From: Alligator mississippiensis
Taxonomy: Eukaryota; Chordata; Crocodylia; Alligatoridae
NCBI RefSeq assembly: GCF_030867095.1
Contig: NC_081832.1
Coordinates: 57,955,444-58,019,443, forward strand
Reading direction: 5' to 3'
Length of the DNA: 64,000 bases
A model generated the notes under the pieces. That model saw only the letters and a program-made list of their open reading frames with translations, was not told the DNA's origin and made no database searches. Below, piece after piece: positions 25,160 to 36,234 of the stretch; position 1 is the first letter of the stretch; every line of letters begins with the position of its first letter. Position numbers and translations under genes: made by a program.

Positions 25160-25315
25160 GAAGTAAAGAAGTCTAGGTCCACAGGGTGATGCTCAGCTAG
25201 AGAGATTCAACTGTAAACTGTCAAGTCTATTAGTTTTATTGAACCCTCATCAGATAACAGATTTAAAGTCAGCATCTTTTCCATCTTGTACAGATCTATG
25301 AGGTTCAGGAAGACA
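25160..25315. repeat. Interspersed repeat, copy 1
   Basis: The motifs AGAAGTCTAGGTCCACAGGG, CTCAGCTAGAGAGATTCAA, GAACCCTCATCAGATAACAG and GTCAGCATCTTTTCCATCTT occur in the same order and spacing in a second copy at about 27058-27200. Family unknown; it is probably the end of a DNA transposon, since the CCTCATCAG motif is common in such ends. Confidence 0.55.
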
Positions 25316-25750
25316 CTGTAATAGAGGAGTTAGAACTTGAAAGGTAGAGTCTAGGATCACTCTTCTTAGGAGCAAGGAAGGAATTATCTTTGATCCTTTT
25401 GTAGGGCTTGATACCATGGCAGGTACCTCTGGGATTGTTTTAAGTAAAGTTCTCCATCTATCGCTTGTTATTTAGGTTCATGTGTAGATGCAGGTACCTT
25501 AAGCCCATGGCAACTCCTGATATTGTTTGTGGATACATTTGAATATACCCTGTGGTGTTATCTTAGCAGGATGCTTCCAATGATTTAAAATGTACGTTTC
25601 CCAAGAGAGAAAGTTCATTCAACTAGACCATTTGGTTTTTCACTAATAATAGTGACAAAGAGCCTGCTCCTTTTATAAAGTCTGTGCTAACATTTCTATA
25701 TAATGTGCTACTTCCTTTGCTAGGCAAGTTGTCAGTTTTTACAAGACCAA

Positions 25751-26589
25751 TACCATGTTTACCCAAATTCAAGACAACTCTAATATTAAGATGACCCACC
25801 CTTCTCAGTAATTATATTCTATACATGGAACATATATAATTTGTTACACACTTCCATTTTTGTATGAAATCTATTATTGGAGGGTTAGCTTAAATATGCA
25901 CTTCTCTCCCCTCCTCCCCCCCCCCCCCCACTGCCACTGCTACAGCAGGGAAAGCGGTGGCAAGGGAACAAGCAGTGGGGGTATCAAGCAGCCTGACCCC
26001 TCCCCCTTCCAGTGCCTGCATACCCCAGCACCTGCCCTCCTGGCACCCCTGCTACTTGCTCCACATGCTTGCAACCCATGGCATCTGTGCACCTCCCCCC
26101 AACACTTCCTGCCTTCCAACTGCCCTTCCCACCCCCTTACCATCACCTATCTCCCAGATCTAGCAGTTTTCCAGCCTTGCTCCAGCATTGAGCAGCAGCT
26201 GTTGTGATGGTGGCAGCTTCAGCTGGGCCCTGAAGCTGGAACCTGGGCTGCAGCCAGAACAACCACTTGCTTTGTTCCTGGGGCTGAAACAGAGCCATAG
26301 CTGGAGCGTAAATGGTATGTGGTAAATGGTATGTGGGGAGCAGGGAGAGAAAGGCAGTGGGGCAAATCAGACAGAGGAAGGGGGCAAAAGTGTGTGTGTG
26401 TGTGTGGGGGGAGGGGGCAGCAGCGGTGACTCTGAGCCCAAGCCAAGGTCAGGGTTGAAGTTAGAGCTGCAGCAGCCACCTGCCCCATCCCACTTTGCCA
26501 CTGCCTTGTACTCAAATCCAAGACAAGGGGCTTTTTCTCCCATGTTAAATGGGGAAAAATACTTGCTTTGGATTGAAGTAAGTACAGTA
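25751..26589. mobile_element. Non-autonomous TIR element, copy A (about 840 bp)
   Basis: The left end TACCATGTTTACCCAAATTC and the reverse complement of the right end (TACTGTACTTACTTCAATCC) match over about 28 bases. The interior starts AT-rich and passes into a C-run and a G/C-rich core (ACTGCTACAGCAGGGAAAGC) shared with copy B at 27399-28009. A GT/G-rich tract lies near 26391-26415. Open frames inside it are shadows of GC-rich sequence. No transposase is present, and I do not assign a superfamily. Confidence 0.6.
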
Positions 26590-26639
26590 GTTTATCTATA
26601 TCCAAGTATACCATATCATTATACAGTGACTATATAGGA

Positions 26640-27050
26640 TAATAGTAATTTTTTTCCTGCAGGGGTTGTTCTGTTAGGATTTTCATGTGAACCACCTGGC
26701 TCATTAGTGATATAATAAAGTAGTCCTTTCCTTTAGTTATTCTCAGTGTAATGAAGACAAGATAAGAATGCATGGATTTAACTGCAAAAGTGGGCTGTCT
26801 GTTTTCCTGCTACTGTTATGATATTCTTTGATCCTGCTTTCTGAGCAATCTGAATATCAGATACTGTATATGTGGCTGGGGTCATGAAATTATGATCAGT
26901 TTAGTGCAGTGCACATACACAAGAGACAGCTTCTAGTGGTGCCCTCAACTGCCATTACAGGCAGTTGTTTTGTATTCTTTTCTGCACTGTCTGGCAGAAG
27001 CCACAATGACCAAGACTGAGACTTTCTAACACCCTTAATAAAAAAACCAG
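26640..27050. other. Intron sequence between repeats
   Basis: Nothing recognised. Confidence 0.5.
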
Positions 27051-27057
27051 CATACTT

Positions 27058-27200
27058 GCAGAAGTCTGGATTTACAGGGTGACACTCAGCTAGAGAGGTT
27101 CAAACATACAAGGTTGTTTGTTACGTTGGACCCTCATCAGGTACGGAACTGAAGTCGGCATGTCTCATCTTGTGTAGTTCTAAAAGGCATGGATCTACTA
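27058..27200. repeat. Interspersed repeat, copy 2
   Basis: This is a second copy of the repeat at 25160-25315: AGAAGTCTGGATTTACAGGG, CTCAGCTAGAGAGGTTCAA, GGACCCTCATCAGGTACGG and GTCGGCATGTCTCATCTTGT, in the same order and orientation. Confidence 0.55.
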
Positions 27201-27398
27201 GAAATTCACCTTTCTAACATTTGTTCTTGATATTTGCATGTTTCCTTGTTATTTCCTTAGATATTTGTGTTTTTTCTGATAGAGCTCTACCCAAAACATA
27301 CATTCACTACACTAAATCTGAAGAAACCACTTTAAGAGGTATACCATCAGGTAATTACTGCAGAATAACAGAACAGTCAGAGTGATGAAGCTCATAAT

Positions 27399-28009
27399 TA
27401 CTGTATTTACCAGAATCCAAGGCAAACCTGAAATTAAGATTACCCCCCTCAATAATTAGTTTTTATGTATAAATAATTTATACATTTGTTATAATTTATC
27501 CATGTATAGAATCTAATTATTGGAGGATTGTCTTCAATTCATCCCTGCTGCCACTATAGTGGGGAAAGCAGTGGTAGGGGGCCAGGCAGTAGGGGAGGTG
27601 GTGAGAGACAGGTGGTAAGGGGTAGGCAGTGAGGGAGTCAGCAGCTTACCTCTCTACCCCCTATATCCTCTAACCCTTGCCTGGCCCTCCCCTCCCCCCT
27701 TCTCCCCCCCTGTTTCTTACCCTTGCTTTAGCACTGGCAGGATCCATCCCTGCTCCAGCCTGGGGCATAAAGTACAGGAGGAGATGGGGAGGACGGGAGA
27801 GGGGAGGTGCAGAAGCATCATGGGGAGGGAGATGGAAAAGGAGGAGGATGTGGGAGAGTGGCAGAGGTAACAGGGTAAGTGGAAGGGGATGGCAGTAGCA
27901 GCTGCCTCTGACACCCCCCACCCTGGCACCTCATACTCAATTCCAAGATAGAATTTCTTCTCCATATTAAATGTGGGTGACCTCATCTTCAAATTGAGTA
28001 AATATGGTA
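27399..28009. mobile_element. Non-autonomous TIR element, copy B (about 610 bp)
   Basis: The left end TACTGTATTTACCAGAATCC and the reverse complement of the right end (TACCATATTTACTCAATTTG) match each other and the ends of copy A. Internal landmarks shared with copy A include TATTGGAGG and GCCACTATAGTGGGGAAAGC. It is shorter than A because of internal differences in the GC-rich core. No coding capacity is present. Confidence 0.6.
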
Positions 28010-28900
28010 CTAATGAGTCAGATTAGGAATTGTGTAAAGTGAAAAAGTATTATCAGGAACCTAGGTATTTCTTGGCGTATCCAAAATTGCAGGTAGGAAA
28101 AGGCTAAGCCATATTTAGCTGAAGAGAAACTGGTCTGTCTGTTTCCCAACTCAAACCAGAGAATCAAATCATAGGAACATGCCAGTGAACACAGGAATCC
28201 TATCTTTTGATAGGAGAAATGATGAAGATTCTAGTTTATATGCCTTCTCTGTGTAATGCCAGTTAGCAAATCAAAATTAATCAATGCCTTTAATGTTTCA
28301 GTTCTCTGCAACATTCAACAATTCTGCAGCAGCCCACAGAATATACCTACTGCCTAACAGTGTTGATCCTCCTCATTCAGAGGCTGTGAAGGGTATTGGC
28401 CTTACCAACCACCATTTATTTCTAAAATGCCCAAACTCTGGCTTTTTAAATATATCTGGCCACAGTACAATGTGTGCAATTGGTTAATATCTGTGAACCA
28501 AGGTCCCCTACTGTACTCATTGAATCTTCTCATGCTATCTAAGCAAATGTTCAGACTGTTCCTATTTGAAGAAAACAAAATGTTTAAAAAAAATCATAGG
28601 GGTACTTATAGTTAAGGTAAGTACAAATAAGATAAGTGATTTTAAATTACATTTACCAGGAAGGTTTGAACTGTCCTATAGCTGCCCACCTTAAAAACAC
28701 AAAATAAAAAAAGGGAGAAAGGGAAAGCAGTGTGTTTTCTTGGCCTGAAGGCATTACTTTTTTCTTTTAAAAGATTTTGGAAAGAATGCCAGTCTAAGTT
28801 ACAATGTGATTGGTTTGCTTGATAAGAAGGGATAAATAGGATGTCATTTTGTAATAAAAGAAATTAGATTATGTAATTATACTGACAGGCAAATTTAGGG
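28010..28900. other. Intron sequence, no recognised feature
   Basis: AT-rich sequence with short A runs. Nothing recognised. Confidence 0.5.
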
Positions 28901-28903
28901 GTT

Positions 28904-28927
28904 GTTTGTTTGTTTGTTTGTTTGTTT
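28904..28927. repeat. (GTTT)6 microsatellite
   Basis: Six tandem GTTT units directly precede the inverted part of the RTE-type LINE. Confidence 0.95.
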
Positions 28928-28989
28928 ACCAGTTGTTGTTTTTAGCAGTGTGTATATATAGTCCATTGCTTAGATCAGAAGTGTTGCTA

Positions 28990-29850
28990 TGAGTTTTGCA
29001 CCTGTTTTTTCTGGGTATTGGAAATGGTAAGTCCATGTTCTGCACATTTGGTTAAGAGGAGGATGCCACTGGAGTTGACTTTTCCCACTCCTTCCTTGCT
29101 GATGGTTCTGTTCCAGAGGTTTGAGTCCCTTCTGACTCTGATGTTGACATTGCTGAGCAGAATAAGTCTGTCTCCCTCTGTAATGTCAGAAGGGTCAAGG
29201 TTGGTGAAAATTCTTCATTGCTGGCATCAAGAGTTGGGACACACATGCTGATGACAGTGGCATATTGGCTTCCCATCAATTTCAGATGGAGAGTCATGAG
29301 GTGCCATTAATTCCAAAAGGGTACTTGTTGAGTTGGTTTATGAGTTCATTCTTAATGGCAAAACCAACTCCATGAAGTTGGGTTTTTACTTCCTGTTTAC
29401 CCTTCCAGAAAAGGGTATAGCTGCTTGCTTGTTCTTTGAGCTGCCCATCTCCCACTTGCTGGGTCTTGCTAAGTGCAGCAATGTCACTATTGTGTTGCCT
29501 GAGTTCTTGAGCTGTAATTGTGGTGCAGCACTCTGGGCACTTACTATTAGAATTATCCTTGATGGTCCTGATGTTCCAGGCCCCAGAATTGATTGTGTCT
29601 TTGTTGACTTTGACCCCAGTAAAGATGATCCCACGGGATACAGATATCCAGTCAGGAAAAAGGTAGCACCTTTTCTAGTCCCCTCCCCATGTGGGGTGGG
29701 GAGAGTAGATCTTGAAGAGGGCTGCTCAGTCACAGTTACTATTGCTGAATAGCACTTGTTGTTCATGTTTGGGACCACAACAGTGTCTTCATCACCCAAG
29801 TTATCACAGGAGCTGATGATTACTTGACCTATCAGCAGCAAATTTGCTCA
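28990..29850 (-). mobile_element. RTE-type LINE, inverted 5' part (endonuclease region)
   Basis: Read on the - strand, several frames together resemble the N-terminal apurinic-type endonuclease of RTE LINEs (the domain also annotated as craniofacial development protein 2-like). Visible pieces are WNIRTIKDN near the start, then SSYTLFWKGKQEV, GVGFAIKNELINQLNKY, a MTLHLKLMGSQYATVISMC stretch and VPTLDASNEEF. The region then continues in shifted frames through the part that normally reads LLGDFNARVG to GVGKVNSSGILLL. The copy is decayed, with frame changes and stops. It stands back-to-back with a sense fragment of the same family at 29870-30535, which gives the order expected of a 5' inversion. 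Confidence 0.7.
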
Positions 29851-29869
29851 TTTATGTTACTCAGACTGA

Positions 29870-30535
29870 CTCCCAAGAAATGGCTGCAGCAGAAGAAATG
29901 TTGACAAAAGATCAACATCAAAAGTCTTAAGGACCCAATCAAGCAAGACCTCTTTCATTAGTGCCTCAATGAAAAACTGGTCAATTCCAATCAACAATAA
30001 TAGAAGAATGTCGACATCATTTGGGGTGCCTTCAAGTTCACTGTCATTGGTGTCTGTGAAAAGACACTTGGCTTCTTTACCAGGAAACAACAAGGCTGGT
30101 TTGGTGAAAATGACCAGGAGATCTAAGAAGTGATTGACTGCAGCCACAATGCCTTTTGCTTGGCAGAATGACATCAACTACAAGCAAAATAAATTGAATC
30201 GCCAACAAGCCAAGGCAGAGGTTCAAAGGAGGACCTGAGGTATGAAGAACAGATGGTGGGGAAGACAAGGTGAAGGAGATTCAGCATCTCTCTGACATTC
30301 ATGATATGCATGGTTTTTCTAGTGCTACCAAAGTCCTCTATGGTCCAAGCACTCAGAGACCCAACTCTCTTGAGACTTAAGGATGGCGGAGACCTGACCA
30401 AAGAAAGGGAAGACATCAAAGCTTGTTGGAAAGAGCATTTTGAAGACCTTCTCAATCCAATCTGTTGTTGATGGATGTTGCAGGATGGAGTTGAGAGCAA
30501 GGCTGCTGTGATGTGCTGTAGTTACCAGCTTCCGC
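29870..30535 (+). mobile_element. RTE-type LINE, sense part (linker before reverse transcriptase)
   Basis: On the + strand the frames give KRHLASLPGNNKAGL, a WW-containing stretch (KNRWWGRQGEG) and, shifting frame, SATKVLYGPSTQRPNSL, KDGGDLTKEREDIKACWKEH and FEDLLNP. These match the linker between endonuclease and reverse transcriptase of RTE elements (pattern FYEALKAVYGP ... LLTDKxxILxRWxEHFxxLLN). The copy stops at about 30535 where a MITE-like hairpin begins, and the reverse transcriptase is missing. Confidence 0.65.
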
Positions 30536-30544
30536 ATCTTATAT

Positions 30545-31115
30545 CGGCATCCTCACATATCAAAATGGCAGTGCAGACGCTTTAATCAAAGCTCATTGAA
30601 TGAGCTTTAGTTCAAGTGTACCCACTGCCATTTTGAAGTGTGGGGATGCTGATACACAAGACACTCCAGTGCTTTAATCGGTGACTCAGAGCCACTCTAA
30701 TTAAAACGCCCCTCCCCCACCCCCAGAGTACATGTAAAAGTGTCCTGTGCTTTATAGTTAAAGTGCATTAAGGTAGTCTAATGTGCATTTTCCTAGTACT
30801 GCACAATCATGGGCACTTTTTACATGTGTCCCAGGGCTGGGGGGAGTGGACGGTGCTTTAATTATAGTGGCTTCAAGAGTTACTTTAAAGCACCACCACA
30901 TCTTATGGGTCCCTATCCCTGCACTTAAAAATGGCACCACCATTTTAAGCACAAGGATGCTGACACGTGATGCAGGAGGTTGCTGAAGTGCGGCAATTGC
31001 TATGCTCCAGCCAACTCAATTGCAATGCATCAGAGCAGCCTCCATGCTCGTATATAGGCATTCAGAGGTACTAGATGTAGTGCGTATTAACTAAAGCACA
31101 TTAATGCACATGTAG
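30545..31115. mobile_element. Composite of hAT-like MITEs with internal hairpins
   Basis: There are at least two units. The first (about 30545-30745) contains a hairpin: 30548-30573 and 30623-30648 are reverse complements at 22 of 26 positions, around a central AGCTCATTGAATGAGCT palindrome. It ends in ACATGTAAAAGTG. The second begins at about 30814 with GGGCACTTTTTACATGTG and resembles the element at 58561-58902 throughout, for example in its right part (CTCCATGCTCGTATATAGGC versus CTCCACACTCGTATATTGGA). Non-coding. The boundaries are approximate. Confidence 0.5.
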
Positions 31116-31119
31116 AGAC

Positions 31120-32450
31120 CCCCAGCTTCTGCCAACAAATTAACTCTACCCAGCTAACAAAGGTGTATCTACATATGCTAGTTGCATCTTTGTTGTAATT
31201 ATCCCCAAAGGTGCTAAAGTGCATACTTAAGTTTAAGTATGAGCTTAAGTGTTTTGCAGTGTTTTTAAGGGTATGCAGCAGGGGAAGATGAGAGAAAAAT
31301 ATCTGTTTTCATGCAGATATCTTTGGTGATAAGCACAGAAGAAGAGAAATAGAGATAATAAATGGTATATCAAGTAGAATTGTTTCTGTGTAGAACTTTC
31401 CAAAATGTTCCTTGAGACATCATCTGTTCTTGAAACATCCAAGGAACTCACTATCCCTCTGATCAGCTTCCTTCTCATTTTGATCCACACCATTTTGTTC
31501 TGTCATGTTAATGTCACTTTTTAAATTTGGGCAGGAGTAGTGTTTTATTTATAAAACAGAAATAAAAATGTACAGAGTAATGCTTTCTTATCACTTTTGT
31601 GCACTATGTTAGCATACAAAGATGATTTGTATGTGACTAACAAATATGATATAAAATAAGTATTTGACATGAACAATACCTAAGCTAAGAGAGGTAAAAG
31701 ATTTCTTTAAAAATCACTCTAAATGTTCATTAGACTTAATGAATGATTAATTGCTTTTTCACATTCTTCTTAAAGGAAGTATACTCTTCTTGAAGCTATT
31801 ACTCTTAAATATATAGGGGTGAAGAACTGCAATACCAGAAAGCATTAGGGCTTAACTGGTCCTGCAAACTGCTTGAGAGTGACTAGTATCAGATGTGTGA
31901 ACAGAACATACAGGATTGAATGGAAAAACATGAAGTAATCTAACTAATAATTAAACCTAATGCTTATGCATATTCCTTGATGCAACCGGGGTCTGTCACT
32001 TTTTATATATATCAGACAGTATGAAAACACAATATTCATAAATACTCACAGAAAAGAGAAACTGATATTGAGAGTCAATATGTTTGCAAGTTAAATCAGG
32101 AAAAGATGAAAGCTAGACATCCCAAATTCTGTTTTCTGTTTCTTACTAGAGAGATAGTGTAAGAATGTGATATAAACTGTGACACCACTGTAAAAGGGGT
32201 GTAGTATTAATTTATTAGAGTTAAGTGATTTAATCCTTAGATGAAAGGAACTATTAAAGTATTGTGAAATAGCCTTTTCTGCAATTTCCTCTTGTTGCTG
32301 TTCTAAAATTATATCCACCCCAACTTCCACAAGTTTAATGTGACCAATGGGGCAACTTTATTAACTAAAGACATAATGAAGGCATTTTAAAAGTGTGCAG
32401 GAATAGACAGTGAGGTGAACTACCTTTAACAGTTTTTTTAGAAGTGTAGC
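31120..32450. other. Intron sequence, no recognised feature
   Basis: The first 130 bases may still belong to a MITE (ATCTACATATGCTAG, AAAGGTGCTAAAGTGC). The rest is AT-rich intron without features I can support. Confidence 0.45.
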
Positions 32451-32454
32451 TATT

Positions 32455-34205
32455 GCATAATAGAAGGGTAGAGACCAGTTTGCATTGGACCCCTGCTAAA
32501 CCAGATGGACAACTGACGCCCATGAAAAAGCCAACTTGCTAAGTGGGTACTTTGCGTCAGTCTTTCACCAGTCCCAAGGGATGCCCCTGCCTATTACAGG
32601 ACAGGAAGGCCCGGATGAGGGAGATTCCTTATCCTCCATCAATGCTGACCTTGTGAAGGAACACCTTGAGAGGCTGGATACTTTCAAGTCAGCTGGCCCT
32701 GACAGCTTACACCCCAAGGTACTCAAGGAGCTAGTGAGCATCATAGCCCAGCCCCTGGCACAGATCTTTGAGAACTCCTGGTGCTCAGGTGAGGTGCCCA
32801 AAGATTGGAAGAAAGCCAAGGTGGTACCTATCTTCAAGAAGGGGAGGAAAGTGGATCCAGCAAACTACAGGCCCATCAGCCTGACCTCTGTCCTGGGGAA
32901 AATCCTAGAAAAGATTATCAAAGAGACCATTCTCAACAGACTGGCTGATGGCAAAATTCTGAGGGATAGCCAGCATGGGTTTGTTGCAGGTAGGTCTTGC
33001 TTGACCAATATCATTTCCTTTTATGACCAGGTGACCTATCGCCTGGACAAGGAGGAAGAGATTGATATCATATATGTTGACTTTAAAAAAGCCTTTGATC
33101 TGGTATCTCATGATCACCTCTTGGCAAAACTGGCCAACTGAATCCTCGGTTTCTCCACAATCCGCTGGCTGGGGAATTGGCTACGTGGTCAAACCCAGAG
33201 AGGTGGTGGATGGAAGTCAATCATCGTGGTGCCCTGTGACCAGTGTGGTCCCTCAAGGCTCTGTCCGTGCACCTATATTGTTCAACATCTTCATTAATGA
33301 TGTGAACATTAGCGTAAGAAGCAGACTGGCCAAGTTCGCCGATGACACCAAACTTTGGGGTAAAGCATCCACACCTGAGGACAGGAGGGCAATCCAGGTT
33401 CACCTCGACAGGCTCAAGAAGTAGGCAGACAAAAACCTGATTTAACACTGAAAAGTGCAAGGTTCTCCACCTTGGGAAGAAAAACCCACAGCAGGCTTAT
33501 AGACTTGGCAGTGCTACACTGGCTAGCACTTCAGACTAAAGGGACTTGGGGGTCATGATTGACCACAAGATGAACATGAGCCTTCAGTGGGATGCTGCAG
33601 CTAGTAAAGCAAGCAAAACACTGGCTTGCATCCATAGATCCTCTTCTTGAGCAAATCCCAGGATGTCATTCTCCCATTGTACTCGGCCTTGCTGAGGCTT
33701 CACCTGGAGTACTGTATCCAGTTTTGGGCTCCACAATTCAAAAAGGATGTGGAGAAGCTTGAAAGAGTCCAGAGGAGAGCCACGCGCATGATCAGAGGTC
33801 AGGAAAACAGACCTTACAGTGAGAGGCTGAGAGCTATGGGGCTCTTCTGCCTGGAAAAGTGCAGGCTCCGGGGTGATCTGGTGGCCACCTATAAGTTTAT
33901 CGGGGTGCTCATCAGGATCTGTTCACCAGAGCTCCCCAAGGGATGACGAGATCAAACTGTCACAAACTCCTCCGTGACTGTTTCAGGCCGTTCAGGAAGA
34001 ACTTCTTTACTGTACGAGCCCCCAAGGTTTGGAATAGACTGCTGCCGGAGGTGATTTAAGCACCTACTTTGAATGCCTTCAAGAGACATTTGGATGTCTG
34101 TCTTGCTGGGATCCTATGACCCCTGGTGACTCCCTGCCCTTTGGGCAGGGGGCTGGACTCAATGATCTTCCAAGGTTCCTTCCAGCCCTAATGTCTATGA
34201 ATCTT
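32455..34205 (+). mobile_element. CR1 LINE, 5'-truncated copy 1
   Basis: This is the 3' half of CR1 ORF2 plus the 3' UTR. Reverse-transcriptase motifs in order are LERLDTFKSAGPDSLHPKVL, PANYRPISLTSVLGKILEKI, HGFVAGRSCLTNIISFYDQV, a core read in shifted frame as VPQGSVRAPILFNIFINDV, and KFADDTKLWG with an intact FADD catalytic motif, then [12 protein letters not shown] and [14 protein letters not shown]. Stops and frame changes break it: the first open frame ends at 33141, and the later parts lie in other frames. It ends with a typical CR1 tail (TGTCTATGAATCTT). A full CR1 is about 4.5 kb, so roughly the 5' 60 percent is missing. Its 3' end is of the same type as the minus-strand copy at 48990. 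Confidence 0.9.
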
Positions 34206-34424
34206 CTATCTGAGGATCTGAAAGATGTTTATGAACATGAGTATGGTATTGTGCTCAGAACACTCCTGTAAGATGAATCAATATTATAATTATTTATAGC
34301 TCTACCACTTGTGACTGATGCATCCATCTCAGACTTATGCTAATACCACCCTAGAGCTAGTTTAAATAATAAAAAAGAGCATATCCTGATTTGGAAAAAC
34401 AATACCAATAGTATCAAAGTAAAA

Positions 34425-36230
34425 CAAAAAATTGTTCTTTAGATATATAGGGAGTAAAAGGAAGGCCCAGGGTGGAATAGGACCACTACTAAATGGGCAT
34501 AAGCAATTGGTGATGGACAGGGGGGACAAGGCTGAACTCCTCAATGAGTTCTTTGCCTCAGTGTTCCTAAGTGAGGGGCAAGACAAGTCTCTCACTGGGA
34601 TTGTAGAGAGGCAGCAGCAGGGCGCCAGACTACCAAGCGTAGACCCTGAGATGGTGCAGAGGCACTTGGAGGAACTGGATGCATTTAAGTCGGCGGGCCC
34701 GGATGAGCTCCATCCGAGGGTACTGAAGGCACTGGCTGATGTCATTACGCAGCCACTGGCGGGAATACTTGAATGCTCATGGCGCACGGGCCAGGTCGTG
34801 GAGGACTGGAAAAGGGACAATGTGGTCCCCATTTTCAAGAAGGGGAGGAAGGAGGACCCAGGCAACTATAGGCCAGTCAGTCTCAACTCCATCCTAGGCA
34901 AAGTCTTTAAAAAAAGTATTAAGGCTCACATTTGCGAGAGCCCAGCAGGAAAAATTATGCTGAGGGGAAACCAGCATGGGTTCGTAGCAGGTAGATCATG
35001 CCTGACTAATCTAGTCTCTTTTTATGACCAGGTTACAAAACACCTGGATGCAGGAGTAGGGGTTGACGTCGTTTACTTAGACTTCAGGAAGGCCTTCGAT
35101 ATGGTATCCCACCCCATACTGGTAAACAAGTTAAGAGGCTGTGACTTGGATGACTACACAGTCCGGTGGGTGGTAGATTGGCTAGAGGGTCACACCCAGA
35201 GAGTCGTAGTGGATGGGTCGGTATCGACCTGGAAGGGTGTGGGCAGTGGGGTCCCGCAGGGGCTTGGTCCTTGGACCGATACTCTTCAATGTCTTCATCA
35301 GCGACTTGGACAGAGTACACTTCACTCCGTTGTCCAAGTTTGCGGATGACACAAAACTGTGGGGAGAAGTGGACATGCCAGCGGGCAGGGAACAACTACA
35401 AGCAGACCTGGACAGGTTGGACATATGGGAGGAAAACAACAGAATGCAATTCAACAAGGAGAAATGCAAAGTGCTGCACCTAGGGAAGAAAAATGTCCAG
35501 CATACCTACTGCCTAGGAAATGTCCTGCTTGGTGGCATGGAAGCGGACAGGGATCTTGGAGTCCTAGTGGACTCTAAGATGAACATGAGCTGTCAGTGTG
35601 ACGAAGTTATCAGAAAAGCTAATGGCACTTTATCATGCATCAGCAGATGCATGACGAACATAAGCAAGGAAGTGATACTTCCCCTCTATCGGGCACTGGT
35701 CACACCGCAGTTGGAATACTGCGTGCAGTTTTGGGTGCCGCACTTGAAGAGGGATGCGGATAACCGGGAGAGGGTCCAGAGAAGGGCCACACGTATGGTT
35801 AAGGGCTTGCAGGCCAAGCCCTATGAGGAGAGACTAGGGCACCTGGACCTCTTCAGCCTTTGCAAGAGAAGGTTGAGAGGCGACCTTGTGGCTGCCTGTA
35901 AGTTCATCATGGGGGCACAGAAGGGAATTGGTGAGGCTTTACTCACCAAGGTGCCCCTGGGGGTTACAAGAAATAATGGCCACAAGCTAGCAGAGAGCAG
36001 ATTTAGACTGGACATTAGGAAGAACTTCTTCACAGTTCGAGTGGCCAAGGTCTGGAATGGTCTCCCAAGGGAGGTGGTGCTCTCCCCTACCCTGGGGGTC
36101 TTCAAGAGGAGGTTAGATGAGTATCTAGCTGGGGTCATTTAGACCCAGTACTCTTGCCTGCCTATGCAGGGGGTCGGACTCGATGATCTATTGAGGTTCC
36201 TTCCGACCCTAACATCTATGAATCTATTAA
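34425..36230 (+). mobile_element. CR1 LINE, 5'-truncated copy 2 (relatively young)
   Basis: The reverse-transcriptase part of CR1 ORF2 is preserved in two overlapping open frames: 34432-35349 (from KAELLNEFFASVF through FKSAGPDELHPRVL, NYRPVSLNSILGK, HGFVAGRSCLTNLVSFYDQV and YLDFRKAFDMVSH to SGVPQG) and 35213-36142 (from VLGPILFNVFISDLDRV through KFADDTKLWGEVD, LEYCVQFWVPHL and [12 protein letters not shown] to the end of the ORF at RRLDEYLAGVI and a stop). They are separated by a single one-base frame change in the GVPQGSVLGP motif near 35260. The 3' tail (TTCCTTCCGACCCTAACATC, TATGAATCTAT) marks a different subfamily from copy 1. Its good preservation suggests a later insertion than the other CR1 copies. 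It lies 220 bp downstream of copy 1 in the same orientation. Confidence 0.93.
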
Positions 36231-36234
36231 CATA

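Noticed and set aside
29386-29841. 151-codon - strand open frame as a host gene
   Set aside because: It overlaps the endonuclease remnant of the RTE LINE, whose better match lies in another frame.
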